Source: an uncultured Stenotrophomonas sp.
GTDB lineage: Bacteria > Pseudomonadota > Gammaproteobacteria > Xanthomonadales > Xanthomonadaceae
Assembly: GCA_913775725.1 (NCBI GenBank)
Contig: CAJYNG010000023.1
Coordinates: forward strand, 124,001-188,000
DNA: 64,000 nucleotides
Direction: 5' to 3'
Below are positions 9,335 to 18,620 of this stretch, one piece after another. Position numbers and translations under genes: made by a program. Positions within the stretch are counted from its first letter, which is position 1; each line of letters starts with the position of its first letter. The notes below the pieces were generated by a model. It saw nothing but the letters and a program-made list of their open reading frames with translations. It was not told where the DNA came from and searched no databases.

Positions 9335-9463
9335 TGGACGCTCCCCAGCGTGTTGGTGGCCACGATGGGCCATCGCCCTGCCACCGGCAAGCGGCGGCAG
9401 GATGAACGGTCATTCCGGGGCGACGGGCGTCAAAGGCTTGACGACCCGCCCTCCCCTGCCAGT

Positions 9464-9489
9464 GCCGGCGCGATCCCCAACGCGCCGGC
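9464..9489. repeat. GC-rich perfect hairpin downstream of ppnN
   Basis: GCCGGCGCG (9464-9472) and its exact complement CGCGCCGGC (9481-9489) enclose an 8-nt loop just after the ppnN stop codon. There is no U tract, so it is either a 3' stabilising hairpin or a weak terminator. Confidence 0.5.
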
Positions 9490-9495
9490 GCAGGC

Positions 9496-10884
9496 TCAGG
9501 CCAGCACCTGGTAGCAGGGCTGGTATTCGCCGGAGATCTTCATGCGGCGCTGCTCGACGAAGGCGCGCAGCAGCGCGTCCAGGGCCTGCATCATGTCGGT
9601 GTCGCCATGAATCTGGAACGGCCCGAACTGCTCGATGCGGCGCATGCCGTCTTCCTTCACGTTGCCGGCCACGATGCCCGAGAACGCCCGGCGCAGGTCG
9701 GCCGCCAGCGCATGCGGTGCACGCCCGTGGTGCAGGTCCAGCGCGGCCATCGCTTCGTGGGTCGGCACGAACGGCTGCTGGTACTCCCACGGAATCTCGA
9801 TCGACCAGTTGAAGAAGAACGAGTCCTTCTGCGCCAGGCGGTGCTCGCGCACGCGCTTGATGCCGTTGGCCATCTTCTTGGCTACCGCCACCGGGTCACC
9901 GATGATGATCTCGTAGCGCTCGGCGGCCTCATCACCCAGGGTCAGGCGGATGAAGCGATCGATCTGCTCGAAGTACGGCGCGGCAACGGTCGGGCCGGTC
10001 AGGATCAGCGGGAACGGCAGGTCCTTGTTCTCCTCACGCAGCAGGATGCCGAGCAGGTACAGGATCTCTTCGGCGGTGCCAACGCCGCCAGCGAACACGA
10101 TGATGCCGTGGCCGATGCGGACGAAGGCCTCAAGGCGCTTCTCGATGTCCGGCATGATCACCAGGTGGTTGACGATCGGGTTCGGCGACTCGGCGGCGAT
10201 GATGCCCGGCTCGGTCAGGCCGATGTAGCGCGTCACGGTACGGCGCTGCTTGGCATGGGCGATGGTGGCACCCTTCATCGGGCCCTTCATTGCACCCGGG
10301 CCACAGCCGGTGCAGATGTCCAGGCCGCGCAGGCCCAGTTCATAGCCCACCTGCTTGGTGTACAGGTATTCGTCGCGCGAGATCGAGTGGCCGCCCCAGC
10401 ACACCACCAGGTTCGGGTCGCCCGGGTTGAGGATGCGCGCGTTGCGCAGCAGGCCGAACACCGCGTTGGTGATGCCTTCGGACGATTCCAGCTCGGCCGC
10501 GTAGGCCGGGCCCATCTCGATGGCCATGTAGGCCAGGTCGCGCACCACTGCGAACAGCAGTTCGGCGACGCCGCGGATGATCTCGCCATCGACGAAGGCC
10601 ATCGCCGGTGCGTTGACCAGATCGATGCGCACGCCGCGATCCTGCTGCGCCACCTGGATGTCGAAATCGGGATACAGATCGCGCGCCGCGCGCGGATCGT
10701 CAGACGCGCTGCCGCTGGTCAGCACGGCCAGCGCGCAGCGGCGCAGCAGTTCGTGCATACCGCCGGCAGAGGCATCGCGCAGGCGGGCCACTTCGGCCCG
10801 CGACAGCACATCCAGCCCACCGCGCGGGTAGATCCGCGCATCCTGCACCGGCAGTGCACGGGCTGATTTTTCGTTCGTGGTCAT
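9496..10884 (-). CDS. ppnN: Pyrimidine/purine nucleotide 5'-monophosphate nucleosidase (LOG family)
   Basis: Cytosolic enzyme of 462 aa that hydrolyses nucleoside monophosphates to base plus ribose-5-phosphate; E. coli PpnN (YgdH) is activated by (p)ppGpp. The whole length aligns with YgdH: MDVLSQLEV-like N-terminus (GLDVLSRAEVARLR), LAVLTSGS, VVCWGGHSIS, ICTGCGPGAM, MPDIEKRLEAFVRIGHGI, the LOG-family motif AGGVGTAEEIL (usually PGGxGT, here Ala for Pro), and RRAFSGIVAGNVKEDGMRRI near the C-terminus. An in-frame TTG at 10890, with AAGGA at a better distance (9 nt), could be the true start and would add two residues. It is transcribed alone. Confidence 0.93.
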   Translation of the reverse strand: MTTNEKSARALPVQDARIYPRGGLDVLSRAEVARLRDASAGGMHELLRRCALAVLTSGSASDDPRAARDLYPDFDIQVAQQDRGVRIDLVNAPAMAFVDGEIIRGVAELLFAVVRDLAYMAIEMGPAYAAELESSEGITNAVFGLLRNARILNPGDPNLVVCWGGHSISRDEYLYTKQVGYELGLRGLDICTGCGPGAMKGPMKGATIAHAKQRRTVTRYIGLTEPGIIAAESPNPIVNHLVIMPDIEKRLEAFVRIGHGIIVFAGGVGTAEEILYLLGILLREENKDLPFPLILTGPTVAAPYFEQIDRFIRLTLGDEAAERYEIIIGDPVAVAKKMANGIKRVREHRLAQKDSFFFNWSIEIPWEYQQPFVPTHEAMAALDLHHGRAPHALAADLRRAFSGIVAGNVKEDGMRRIEQFGPFQIHGDTDMMQALDALLRAFVEQRRMKISGEYQPCYQVLA

Positions 10885-10943
10885 GTCCAATTTTTCGCTT
10901 CCTTCAAGGTTTCCGACTGTACTGCCGCCCCCTTAAAAAGCAA

Positions 10944-10966
10944 AACGGCCGGGAAGCCCGACCGTT
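10944..10966 (-). terminator. Terminator-like hairpin between TonB receptor and ppnN
   Basis: AACGGCCGGG (10944-10953) and CCCGACCGTT (10957-10966) form a stem with one mismatch. On the minus strand it is followed by TTGCTTTTT, a tract rich in T. It is the second of two hairpins downstream of the TonB-dependent receptor gene. Confidence 0.6.
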
Positions 10967-11082
10967 GGATGTGTGCTTCCCGCGTTCGCCTTTCCGGGAC
11001 CGCATCGGCGGCGTTGGCGCCGCGCACATTTCCGGATGCTACGCCGATGCCCAGTGACCTGCAAGAACTTTCGCCTGAACGG

Positions 11083-11110
11083 AAAACGGCCGGGTTTCCC
11101 CGGCCGTTTT
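11083..11110 (-). terminator. Rho-independent terminator of the TonB-dependent receptor gene
   Basis: A perfect 12-bp inverted repeat, AAAACGGCCGGG / CCCGGCCGTTTT with a 4-nt loop, lies 27 nt after the receptor stop codon. The T run makes it functional on the minus strand; by symmetry it may work in both directions. Confidence 0.85.
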
Positions 11111-11136
11111 CACTTACTGCTTCAGGCTCTGACGGA

Positions 11137-14100
11137 TCAGAACTTGTACTTCAGGGTCAGCTGCATCGACCAACGCGACACCGCAGTGTTGCCCTTGTCG
11201 TTGTTGTTTTCCTGCACCTGCGCGTTGTCGGTCGAACCAGTGAACGAGTACACGTACTTGCCGGTGGCCGGATCGATACCCGCGTAGTTGGCAACGCGAC
11301 GGGTCGAGTAGAAGCCGTAGTCGTCGATCAGGCCCCACTTCTTGTTCAGCAGGTTGCCGACATTCATGATGTCCAGGGCGACTTCACCCTTGTGACCCTT
11401 CATGAAGCCCGGGAATTCCTGGCTGACACGGACGTCGAAGCTGTTGACCCACGAAGCGCGGTGCGAGTTCGCCGGGACCACGCTGCCACGGTAGGCATCC
11501 AGTTCCGGGTTCTGCGCCAGCCAGTCGAAGAACGCCTTCTCCATCGTGGCGCCGCCGGTGAACTTCACGTCGCCCGGGCCCTTCGGCACGTAGAACAGGT
11601 CGTTGGTGGTCGCACCGTCGCCGTTGGCATCGTTGTAGAAGATGTAGCTGTACGGACGGCCCGAACGGCCTTCGTAGAACAGGCCGACGCGGGTGGCGTT
11701 GTCACCGAAGAAGTTGTGCTTCCACTCCAGGGTGCCGGTGATACGGTCCTTCATCGCGTAGCGCGAGTTGTAGGCAACGTTCTCGTTGGCGTTGAAGATC
11801 AGCGTGTTGTTCCAGTTCGAGGTGTTCTGCGAGCTGGACAGCGGGCTGACTTCGGTCGACTTGGTGTAGGTGTAACCCAGCGACCAGCCCCAGTTCTCGG
11901 TCAGCGGCTTGGCCAGCGAGAAGGTGGCCTGGGTGCCACGGCCCTTGTCGGTGTTGCGCAGGACCAGCACGTCGCCGATGTCGGTCGGACGGTTGGCACG
12001 ATCAACCGCACCCTTCGTACCGGTCGACATACCGTAGTCGACACCCTTGTCGATACGGGTATTGGCCTGGTTCTGACCCGCAGCGTTCCAGTAGATCGCA
12101 CGGCCGTCCTGACCGGTGGCGGTCGGGGCCGACACGTCCAGACGGTCGAAGTAGATGCCGTCCTTGACCTTGGTGAACAGCAGTTCGGCCGACGCCACGA
12201 TGCCGTACCACGGCAGCTCATGGTCGAACGCCAGGTTGGCCTTCCACACCGACGGCAGGCGGGTGCCCGGCGCGATGATGTCGACGTTCTGACGGGCCGA
12301 AGCCGGGCCACCGGCCGGGATGTACGGGTTCTGGCCATCCGGAGTGAAGGCACCGGCCGGGATGCTGCGCTCGTCGTACTCGATGTAGTTCAGGCCGGTG
12401 TTCTGGTAGGCACCTGCCAGCCACACGTTCGGGGCGGCGCCGCCGAACAGACCCACGCCACCGCGCAGCTGGGTCGGGCGCTCGCTGTCGAAGGTGTAGT
12501 TGAAGCCGACACGCGGCTGCACCAGGTTCTTGTCCACCAGCTTGGTGTTGTTGAAGCCGTACAGCTGCTCGATGCGCGGGTTGTACAGACGCTGGGTGCT
12601 GAAGTCAGGCATGTCGATACGCACGCCGAACATCAGGTTCAGGTTGTAGTTGATCGCCCAGGTGTCCTGGATGAACACGCCGGTGTTCTTCAGGGTGAAG
12701 TCGGCCGGGATGTCACTGCGGCTGCCGTCGGCGCGCGGCGCACGCAGCTGGTAGCGCGAGGCCTTGCCTGCCAGGAAGTCGTTGACGCTGTTGAATTCGT
12801 ACACGCCGTTGAGGTTGCGGCCGTAGAAGTTCATCAGCTCGTTCTTCGAGTAATCGAAACCGAACTTGACGGTGTGGTCACCGATGTACCAGGTACCGGC
12901 ACCGAAGGCGCTCAGCTCCTTCGACTCGACGATGTTGACGTGGGTGTTCTGCTCGGTACCGACGTACAGCGAGTCATTGCCCGACTTGATGCGGATCTGC
13001 GGCATGTCGACCAGCGGAACGCGGTTGGCCGAGTAATCCTTGTGCGAGACCTTGAACTCGGTCGAGAAGTTCTCGGACCAGTCACTGAACAGTTCACCCA
13101 TCCAGGTTTCGTATTCGGTCGGCTGCTGGTACCAGAAGTTGCTCAGCGAGATGGCGCTGCTGCTGACCTGCGGGAAGCGAACGACGTTCTGCTCCATCTT
13201 GTTGTAGCGCAGGGCCGCACGGTGGTTCTCGTTGATGTTCCAGTCCAGCTTGACCGCGTACTCTTCGATCTCGGTCTTGCTGTTCGGCGCCGACAGGCTG
13301 CCCGGGTCGTAGCCCAGCTTGCCCAGGAAGTTCTGGACATCGGTGATCTGCTGCTGGGTGATGGTGCCACGGCCGATCGGCGTGTCGCTCAGGGCGACGC
13401 CGGCGGCGGCGCGCTCATACTTTTCATAGTTGGTGAAGAAGAACAGCTTGTCCTTGACGATCGGGCCGCCGAAGGTCATGCCGTAGGTCTTCTCGTCCTT
13501 GAAGCCGTTGAAGTCCTGCTTGTCACCTTCCAGACGCGAACGGACCATGTCCTTGTCGCGGTAGGAACCATAGATGGTGCCGTGGAATTCATTGGTACCC
13601 GACTTGGTGACGGCGTTGATCACCGCACCGGTACCACCGGAAATGGTGGTGTCGTAGTTGGCCAGGTCGATGTTGATTTCCTGGATGGCGTCCATCGACA
13701 CCGGCTGACGCTCGGTCGGCAGGTTGTTGGAGCCCAGGCCGAACGGATCGGAGGCGCTGATGCCGTCGATGCGGATGGCGTTGTAACGGGTGTTCTGGCC
13801 ACCGGCCGAGATCGCCCCGTCAGCCTTGCTGACCTGCGAGATGCGCGGGTCCAGACGGATGTAGTCCTGGATGTTGCGGCTGGCCGACGGCAGCGCATCC
13901 ATCGTTTCGCGGGTCACGTTGGTGCCGGTGCCCATCTTGTTGGCGCTGAACAGGTCCAGGCCGCCGGCGGTGGCGACAACGTTCACGGCGTCCAGGTTGG
14001 TGGCAGCCAGGTCACCGCCGAGGTTGGCGTTGACGGTGTTGACCTGGTTCAGGTTCAGGTAGACACCCTCCTCGGTCTTGGTGCCTTCACCGGACTTGGT

Positions 14101-14358
14101 GATGGTGATGGTGTACGGACCACCCACGCGCAGGCCGCGCGCGTTGTAACGACCCGCCGCGTCGGTGGTGGCACGCGAAACGGTGCCCGACTCGGTGTGG
14201 GTGATGGTGACTTCGGCGCCGGCGACCGGCTGGCCTGCGGCGGACATCACCTGGCCGCCGACACCGGCGGAGGTGCTGCTCTGGGCGAAGGCGGGAGCGG
14301 CGGCGAGTGCGGCCACGAGACCAAGGGTAAGCTTGGACATCCGGAGTGGGTGGGTCAT
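11137..14358 (-). CDS. Oar-type TonB-dependent outer membrane receptor
   Basis: Outer membrane protein of 1073 aa. The signal peptide MTHPLRMSKLTLGLVAALAA ends at APAFAQ. A carboxypeptidase-regulatory-like (Ig fold) domain follows (about residues 30-110, with GQPVAGAEVTITHTESGTVS and TTDAAGRYNARGL). Then come a plug domain with RNIQDYIRLDPRISQV, GGQNTRYNAIRIDGI and TISGGTGAVINAVTKSGTNE, and a long beta-barrel ending in the aromatic LTLKYKF. This architecture is that of OmpA-related/Oar receptors, abundant in xanthomonads; the substrate cannot be read from the sequence. The ATG at 14358 is preceded by GAGG about 10 nt away. In-frame ATGs at 14406 and 14340 are alternatives. The gene is flanked by its own terminators and is probably monocistronic. 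Confidence 0.9.
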   Translation of the reverse strand: MTHPLRMSKLTLGLVAALAAAPAFAQSSTSAGVGGQVMSAAGQPVAGAEVTITHTESGTVSRATTDAAGRYNARGLRVGGPYTITITKSGEGTKTEEGVYLNLNQVNTVNANLGGDLAATNLDAVNVVATAGGLDLFSANKMGTGTNVTRETMDALPSASRNIQDYIRLDPRISQVSKADGAISAGGQNTRYNAIRIDGISASDPFGLGSNNLPTERQPVSMDAIQEINIDLANYDTTISGGTGAVINAVTKSGTNEFHGTIYGSYRDKDMVRSRLEGDKQDFNGFKDEKTYGMTFGGPIVKDKLFFFTNYEKYERAAAGVALSDTPIGRGTITQQQITDVQNFLGKLGYDPGSLSAPNSKTEIEEYAVKLDWNINENHRAALRYNKMEQNVVRFPQVSSSAISLSNFWYQQPTEYETWMGELFSDWSENFSTEFKVSHKDYSANRVPLVDMPQIRIKSGNDSLYVGTEQNTHVNIVESKELSAFGAGTWYIGDHTVKFGFDYSKNELMNFYGRNLNGVYEFNSVNDFLAGKASRYQLRAPRADGSRSDIPADFTLKNTGVFIQDTWAINYNLNLMFGVRIDMPDFSTQRLYNPRIEQLYGFNNTKLVDKNLVQPRVGFNYTFDSERPTQLRGGVGLFGGAAPNVWLAGAYQNTGLNYIEYDERSIPAGAFTPDGQNPYIPAGGPASARQNVDIIAPGTRLPSVWKANLAFDHELPWYGIVASAELLFTKVKDGIYFDRLDVSAPTATGQDGRAIYWNAAGQNQANTRIDKGVDYGMSTGTKGAVDRANRPTDIGDVLVLRNTDKGRGTQATFSLAKPLTENWGWSLGYTYTKSTEVSPLSSSQNTSNWNNTLIFNANENVAYNSRYAMKDRITGTLEWKHNFFGDNATRVGLFYEGRSGRPYSYIFYNDANGDGATTNDLFYVPKGPGDVKFTGGATMEKAFFDWLAQNPELDAYRGSVVPANSHRASWVNSFDVRVSQEFPGFMKGHKGEVALDIMNVGNLLNKKWGLIDDYGFYSTRRVANYAGIDPATGKYVYSFTGSTDNAQVQENNNDKGNTAVSRWSMQLTLKYKF

Positions 14359-14591
14359 TTTTCGGTAGCCTCGATGCGAGTTGGCGATGGCGGAAAAAAA
14401 GCGCATCCAAACAGCCCTGCGGGTGGCTGGTCGGAGAGTTATCTGGGGTTCCCTACCGCTTGGCTGAAGGCAGCCATAACGGTTAACACTAGATTAACAC
14501 GCTACGCCATCAATGTGACGGTTGTGCGACAAACGGCACCGGATCGCAACGCAATCGTGACGGGTTCTTCACTCCGCCTTTCCCCCCGGCC

Positions 14592-15368
14592 TCACTCCGA
14601 CAGGGGAGCCTCACTGGCGTCGAGAATCCGGCCCCGCCAGGCATGTCCGGCGCTGGACAGCAAAGTCACGGCCGCAGCAGCGGCGGCCTCCGGGCCTTGG
14701 GCGGCCGGGTCCTGGTCGACGGAATAAGCACGGGCGCGCAGCGCCGTGCGCAGCGGGCCGGGGTACAGGCCACTGACCCGTACCGGGCTGCGGCCGAGTT
14801 CGTCGTGCAGGCTGGCGATCAGGCCACGCAGGCCATGCTGGGCCACGCCATAACCACCCCAGTAGGCCTGCCCGACCCGCTCGGGCGCATCCACGGCAAA
14901 CACCAGCGCCGCGTCTTCGCGCTGCCGCAGCAGCGGCAGGCAGGCCTGGGCCAACCAGGCGGGCGCAGTCAGGGTGACATGGATGGCACGGGCGAAGCTG
15001 GCCGGGTCGGCCAGTTCGAACGGGGTCAATCCGGGGAAATGCGCGGCACAGACCAGCAGGCCGTCCAGCCGCCCGAGCTCGCGCTGCAGGGCCTGGGCCA
15101 GCTCGGCATAGTCATCGGGGCCTGCGCCTTCCAGGTCCAACGGGTACAGCAGGGGTTCCGGGCCGACAGCCTGGACCTGAGCGTAGACACGGTCCAGGCG
15201 GCGCGGCTTGCGGCCCAGCAGGACCACGGTGGCCCCGGCGGCCGCAGCGGCCACCGCCGCTGCACTGCCCAATCCGCCACCGGCGCCGGCAACCAGCACC
15301 ACGCGATCCTGCAACGGGCGACCATCGAGCGCCCCGTCGGTCGGTGACGTCGATGGCCAGGCACTCAT
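14592..15368 (-). CDS. SDR-family protein with degenerate active site (YciK-like)
   Basis: Short-chain dehydrogenase/reductase fold, 258 aa. The nucleotide-binding loop GAGGGLG (residues 28-34) and strand VVLLGRKPRRL are present, as is the YciK-like segment WGGYGVAQHGLRGL. The catalytic set is incomplete. Tyr173 is kept, but the lysine four residues later is Gln177, and the position of the active-site serine is Ala161 (in FAVDAPERVGQAYWGG). It may therefore be an inactive or non-canonical member. The start overlaps the stop of the upstream glutaredoxin gene as ATGA, so the two are translated together. A 24-residue N-terminal tail precedes the Rossmann fold. Confidence 0.8.
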   Translation of the reverse strand: MSAWPSTSPTDGALDGRPLQDRVVLVAGAGGGLGSAAAVAAAAAGATVVLLGRKPRRLDRVYAQVQAVGPEPLLYPLDLEGAGPDDYAELAQALQRELGRLDGLLVCAAHFPGLTPFELADPASFARAIHVTLTAPAWLAQACLPLLRQREDAALVFAVDAPERVGQAYWGGYGVAQHGLRGLIASLHDELGRSPVRVSGLYPGPLRTALRARAYSVDQDPAAQGPEAAAAAAVTLLSSAGHAWRGRILDASEAPLSE

Positions 15369-15685
15369 CCCTGGGTCGCCTCTTCGACGATGCGCTTGAG
15401 CTCGCCGGCTTCGAACAGCTCCAGCACGATGTCGCAGCCGCCAATCAACTCACCGTTGATGAACAGCTGCGGGAACGTCGGCAGGTTGGAGAATCGCGGC
15501 AGGTTGGCGCGGATCTCGGGTTCTTCCAGCACGTTGACGGTGCGCAGGGTGACGGCGCCGGCCGCCATCAACGCCTGTACGGCGCGGCTGGAGAAGCCGC
15601 ACATCGGGTACTGCGGGGTGCCCTTCATGAACAGCACGAGCGGGTAACGATCGACCTCGGCCTGGATTTGCTGCATTACCGCCAC
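15365..15685 (-). CDS. grxD: Monothiol glutaredoxin, Grx4/GrxD family
   Basis: Cytosolic CGFS monothiol glutaredoxin of 106 aa, a family that carries or transfers [2Fe-2S] clusters with BolA and glutathione. Seen: LVLFMKGTPQYPMCGFSSRA with the CGFS motif at 29-32 and the glutathione-contacting Lys21, then FPQLFINGELIGGCDIVLEL. I chose the GTG at 15685 because a near-perfect ribosome site AAGGAG lies 7 nt upstream. A longer frame beginning with TTG at 15712 has no ribosome site. The gene is divergent from the superoxide dismutase gene, a sensible pairing for iron/oxidative stress. Confidence 0.92.
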   Translation of the reverse strand: MAVMQQIQAEVDRYPLVLFMKGTPQYPMCGFSSRAVQALMAAGAVTLRTVNVLEEPEIRANLPRFSNLPTFPQLFINGELIGGCDIVLELFEAGELKRIVEEATQG

Positions 15686-15805
15686 AACCTCACTCCTTGC
15701 TTCGCCGGACAAACCGACCGTGATGGTCGGCTAGACTGCCCACGGTAGCCGCCATTGTAAGCGGATGGAACCGGCTGCCGCCGCCCCCTGGCCACGAACC
15801 TGTCC

Positions 15806-16384
15806 ATGCCTGTCGAATTGCCCGCCCTGCCCTACCTTCCCGGCTCCCTGCAGCCGCACCTGTCCGCACAGACCGTGGAACTGCATCACGGCCGCCACCA
15901 TCGCGCCTATGTGGAGGCCGTCAACGCCGGCATCCTCGGCACCGAGTGGGAGGAAGCGTCGCTGGAGGAGATCGTCCGCCATGCCCAGGGCACGCTGTTC
16001 GATGCCGCCGCCCAGGCCTGGAACCACGGCTTCTACTGGCAGTGCCTGCGCCCGCGCGGCGGCGGTGAGCCCCAAGGGCGGTTGGGCGAGCTGGTGAAGC
16101 GGCAGTTCGGCGACGTGCAGCGCCTGCGCGAGGAGTTCAACCGCACCGCGCTGGGTCTGTTCGGCTCCGGCTGGGTATGGCTGGTGCAGCACCCCGGCGG
16201 CCAGCTGGGCCTGCAGGCTACCCGCAATGCCGGCACGCCACTGACCGGTGAAAGCACCCCGCTGCTGTGCTGCGACGTCTGGGAGCACGCTTACTACACC
16301 GACTACCAGAATGACCGCGCGCGGTATCTGGACGCGTTCTGGCAGATGGTCAACTGGGAATTCGCCGAAAGCCAGCTACGCTGA
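15806..16384 (+). CDS. sodB: Superoxide dismutase, Fe/Mn type
   Basis: Cytosolic enzyme converting superoxide to H2O2 and O2, 192 aa. Metal ligands are at the positions typical of FeSOD: His27 (ELHHGRHHRAYV), His74 (AWNHGFYW), Asp157 and His161 (CCDVWEHAYYTDYQN). The context GLFGSGWVWLV and AFWQMVNWEF is also diagnostic. Length and the NHGFYW segment fit the iron form, but metal use cannot be settled from sequence. It is followed directly by a SMAG palindrome pair. Confidence 0.95.
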   Translation: MPVELPALPYLPGSLQPHLSAQTVELHHGRHHRAYVEAVNAGILGTEWEEASLEEIVRHAQGTLFDAAAQAWNHGFYWQCLRPRGGGEPQGRLGELVKRQFGDVQRLREEFNRTALGLFGSGWVWLVQHPGGQLGLQATRNAGTPLTGESTPLLCCDVWEHAYYTDYQNDRARYLDAFWQMVNWEFAESQLR

Positions 16385-16390
16385 CTCCCT

Positions 16391-16449
16391 GTAGAGCCGA
16401 GCCCATGCTCGGCTGGCCGGACAGCAGCCGAGCATGGGCTCGGCTCTAC
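16391..16449. repeat. SMAG/REP-like inverted pair (GAGCCGAGCCCATGCTCGGCT family)
   Basis: GTAGAGCCGAGCCCATGCTC is followed after a short spacer by its inverted copy ending in GGCTCGGCTCTAC. Each half is itself a stem-loop (AGCCGAGC / GCTCGGCT). It lies between the convergent sodB and the AhpD-like gene. The GTAG start and stem are the hallmarks of S. maltophilia SMAG elements. Confidence 0.85.
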
Positions 16450-16459
16450 AGATGAAGCT

Positions 16460-16801
16460 TCACGCGCTCTCGTGCGCAGCCACGGCGTCCATCACCCGCG
16501 CTGAATACACCAGCGCCGCGCCGGCATTGAGCGACACCGCCACACCGAGCGCCTCGGCGATCTCCTCGCGGCTGGCGCCATGCTTCAGTGCCGCGTCCAC
16601 GTGCACGGTGATGCAGCCGTCGCAACGGGTGGTCACCGCCACTGCCAGCGCGATCAGCTCGCGGGTCTTGGCATCAAGGTGATTGGTCTGGGCCCCGGCG
16701 TTGGCCAGGGTGGCGTAGCCCTTGACCGTGTCCGGCGAGAGCTTGCCGATCTCGCCGATGCGACCCTTCAGTTCCTTGCGGTAGGCGTTCCAGTCGAGCA
16801 T
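16460..16801 (-). CDS. AhpD-like / carboxymuconolactone decarboxylase-family protein
   Basis: Small protein of 113 aa with the AhpD-type core ELIALAVAVTTRCDGCITVH: Cys60-x2-Cys63 with His67, the redox CxxC pair of alkylhydroperoxidase AhpD-like proteins. Probably a disulfide reductase or peroxidase partner in the cytoplasm; the substrate is unknown. The ribosome site AGGAG lies 8 nt before the ATG. It is convergent with sodB across a SMAG pair. Confidence 0.88.
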   Translation of the reverse strand: MLDWNAYRKELKGRIGEIGKLSPDTVKGYATLANAGAQTNHLDAKTRELIALAVAVTTRCDGCITVHVDAALKHGASREEIAEALGVAVSLNAGAALVYSARVMDAVAAHESA

Positions 16802-16879
16802 GGGGGTGACTCCTGAGAAAGGAGCTCCACGCTACCACCGGGAATGTTGCGCCGATGCCTGCACCGGCGCGTCACAGCG

Positions 16880-16909
16880 TTGCACTGCCGGCCAACGGCC
16901 GGCACTACC
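16880..16909. repeat. SMAG-like single palindrome
   Basis: TTGCACTGCCGGCCAACGGC... reading into GGCCGGCACTAC: inverted TGCCGGCC / GGCCGGCA arms around AA, ending in CTAC, close to the purK stop codon. It belongs to the GCCGACC-type subfamily seen at several other sites. Confidence 0.65.
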
Positions 16910-16913
16910 GGGC

Positions 16914-18062
16914 TCAGCGGTTGCGCAGCGCGTGTACCGCCGGCGCCACCTGGGCCTGGCGGTCCAGCTCCAGGCCAACCTGGTCCAGCGCATCGGCCAG
17001 TGCAGCGGCATCATCGTCACGCAGGGTGGCGTGGCCGACCTTGCGGCCTTCGCGCGCTTCCTTGCCGTAGTCGTGCCAGTGACCGCTGGCCTGGGCCAGC
17101 ACCGGCAACGGGTCGGGCATCTCGCCCAGCCAGTTCAGCATGCAGGCATGACCGAGCATGCGGGTGCTGCCCAGCGGCAGGCCCAGCACGGCGCGCAGGT
17201 GGTTTTCGAACTGCGAGGTCTCACTGCCTTCGATGGTCCAGTGGCCGGAGTTGTGCACCCGCGGCGCCATCTCGTTGGCCAGCAGCTCGCCATCGCGGCA
17301 GAACAGCTCCAGCGCGAACACGCCGACGTACTGCAGGTGTTCGGCAACGCGACGGGCATAGCCGATCGCGGCCTGCTGCTCGGCGTCGGACAGCACGGCC
17401 GGGGCCACGCTGGCCGACAGCACGCCGTCGACATGCCAGTTACCAGTGACCGGCCAGGCCTCGAAGCTGCCATCGCGGCCGCGCACGGCGACCACGCTGA
17501 CCTCGCGCTGGAAGGCCACGAAGCCCTCCAGGATCAGGCCGGTACGCTCCACCTGCGCACCCAGTGCATCCCACGCGGCGTCGATGTCGGCTTCGCTGCG
17601 CAGGCGGAACTGGCCCTTGCCGTCGTAGCCGAGGCGGCGGGTCTTGAGGATGCACGGCAGGCCGAACTCGGCCGCCTTCGCAGCCAACTCGTCACGACTG
17701 CGGATGTCAGCGAAGGCCGGCAGCGGAATGCCCAGCTGCTGGAACAGGGTCTTTTCGCTCAACCGGTCCTGGGCCACCGCCAGCGCAGCCGGCGGCGGAT
17801 AGACCGGCACGCGGTCGGCCAGGAACTGGGCACTGTCGGCGGGCACGTTCTCGAAATCGAAGGTGACCACGTCGACCTTGGCGGCGAAATCCGCCAGCGC
17901 CTGGCGGTCATCGAAAGCACCGACGGTGAGCGGCGCCAGCGGGCCGCTGCAGGCGTCAGCTGCCGGGTCGTACAGTTCGAAGCGCAATCCCAGCGGCGCA
18001 CCGGCCAGAACCATCATGCGGGCGAGCTGGCCGCCGCCCAGGATGCCAACGGTCAGGCTCAT
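16914..18062 (-). CDS. purK: 5-(carboxyamino)imidazole ribonucleotide synthase
   Basis: ATP-grasp enzyme of purine synthesis, 382 aa: carboxylates AIR to N5-CAIR using ATP and bicarbonate. Motifs seen: the N-terminal [12 protein letters not shown] loop, [23 protein letters not shown] (ATP-grasp), [31 protein letters not shown] split here as [14 protein letters not shown], and [11 protein letters not shown]. The ATG overlaps the purE stop (ATGA), so purE-purK are one unit with coupled translation. Confidence 0.97.
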   Translation of the reverse strand: MSLTVGILGGGQLARMMVLAGAPLGLRFELYDPAADACSGPLAPLTVGAFDDRQALADFAAKVDVVTFDFENVPADSAQFLADRVPVYPPPAALAVAQDRLSEKTLFQQLGIPLPAFADIRSRDELAAKAAEFGLPCILKTRRLGYDGKGQFRLRSEADIDAAWDALGAQVERTGLILEGFVAFQREVSVVAVRGRDGSFEAWPVTGNWHVDGVLSASVAPAVLSDAEQQAAIGYARRVAEHLQYVGVFALELFCRDGELLANEMAPRVHNSGHWTIEGSETSQFENHLRAVLGLPLGSTRMLGHACMLNWLGEMPDPLPVLAQASGHWHDYGKEAREGRKVGHATLRDDDAAALADALDQVGLELDRQAQVAPAVHALRNR

Positions 18063-18562
18063 TGGCGCGGATCGTCGTGGGCCATCACGTCTTCGGTCTG
18101 GCGCGCACGGAAAGCGTCGAGCGCCTGGCCGATCGCCGGCTGGTCGCTGGCCAGCATCGCAGCGGCGAACAACGCGGCGTTGGAGGCACCGGCATTGCCG
18201 ATGGCGAAGGTGGCAACCGGAATGCCGGCCGGCATCTGCACGATCGACAGTAGCGAATCCATGCCGTTGAGGGCCTTGGACTGCACCGGCACACCCAGCA
18301 CCGGCACGGCGGTCTTGGCGGCGATCATGCCCGGCAGGTGCGCGGCCCCGCCGGCACCGGCGATGATCGCGCGCAGGCCACGCGGGCCCGCCTGCTCGGC
18401 GTAACTGAACAACACATCCGGCGTCCGATGCGCGGACACCACCTTCACTTCGAACGGAACACCCAGGGCTTCAAGCTTCTGGGCGGCGTGCTGCATGGTT
18501 TCCCAGTCGGAACGGGAACCCATGACGATGCCGACAAGCGGCGCGATCGGGTTGGGGGTCAT
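18059..18562 (-). CDS. purE: N5-carboxyaminoimidazole ribonucleotide mutase
   Basis: Class I PurE of 167 aa, which converts N5-CAIR to CAIR, the step after PurK. Motifs: [21 protein letters not shown] with the catalytic His, [12 protein letters not shown] and [13 protein letters not shown]. First gene of the purEK operon. A PurR-type operator was not recognised. It is divergent from the Trm112-like gene, with starts 59 nt apart. Confidence 0.97.
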   Translation of the reverse strand: MTPNPIAPLVGIVMGSRSDWETMQHAAQKLEALGVPFEVKVVSAHRTPDVLFSYAEQAGPRGLRAIIAGAGGAAHLPGMIAAKTAVPVLGVPVQSKALNGMDSLLSIVQMPAGIPVATFAIGNAGASNAALFAAAMLASDQPAIGQALDAFRARQTEDVMAHDDPRQ

Positions 18563-18620
18563 TGGCCGTCACCTGCCTTAAAGACGTATTCTAGCCATCT
18601 TCCACGCAAGACGAAGAACC

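Noticed and set aside
9464..9489. Rho-independent terminator of ppnN
   Set aside because: Perfect stem but no T tract on either strand; listed only as a hairpin.
10969..14727. Very long open frame (1252 codons) on the plus strand
   Set aside because: It is the antisense of the TonB-dependent receptor gene. The translation is Val/Arg/Asp-rich with no recognisable domain, a normal artefact of high-GC coding DNA.
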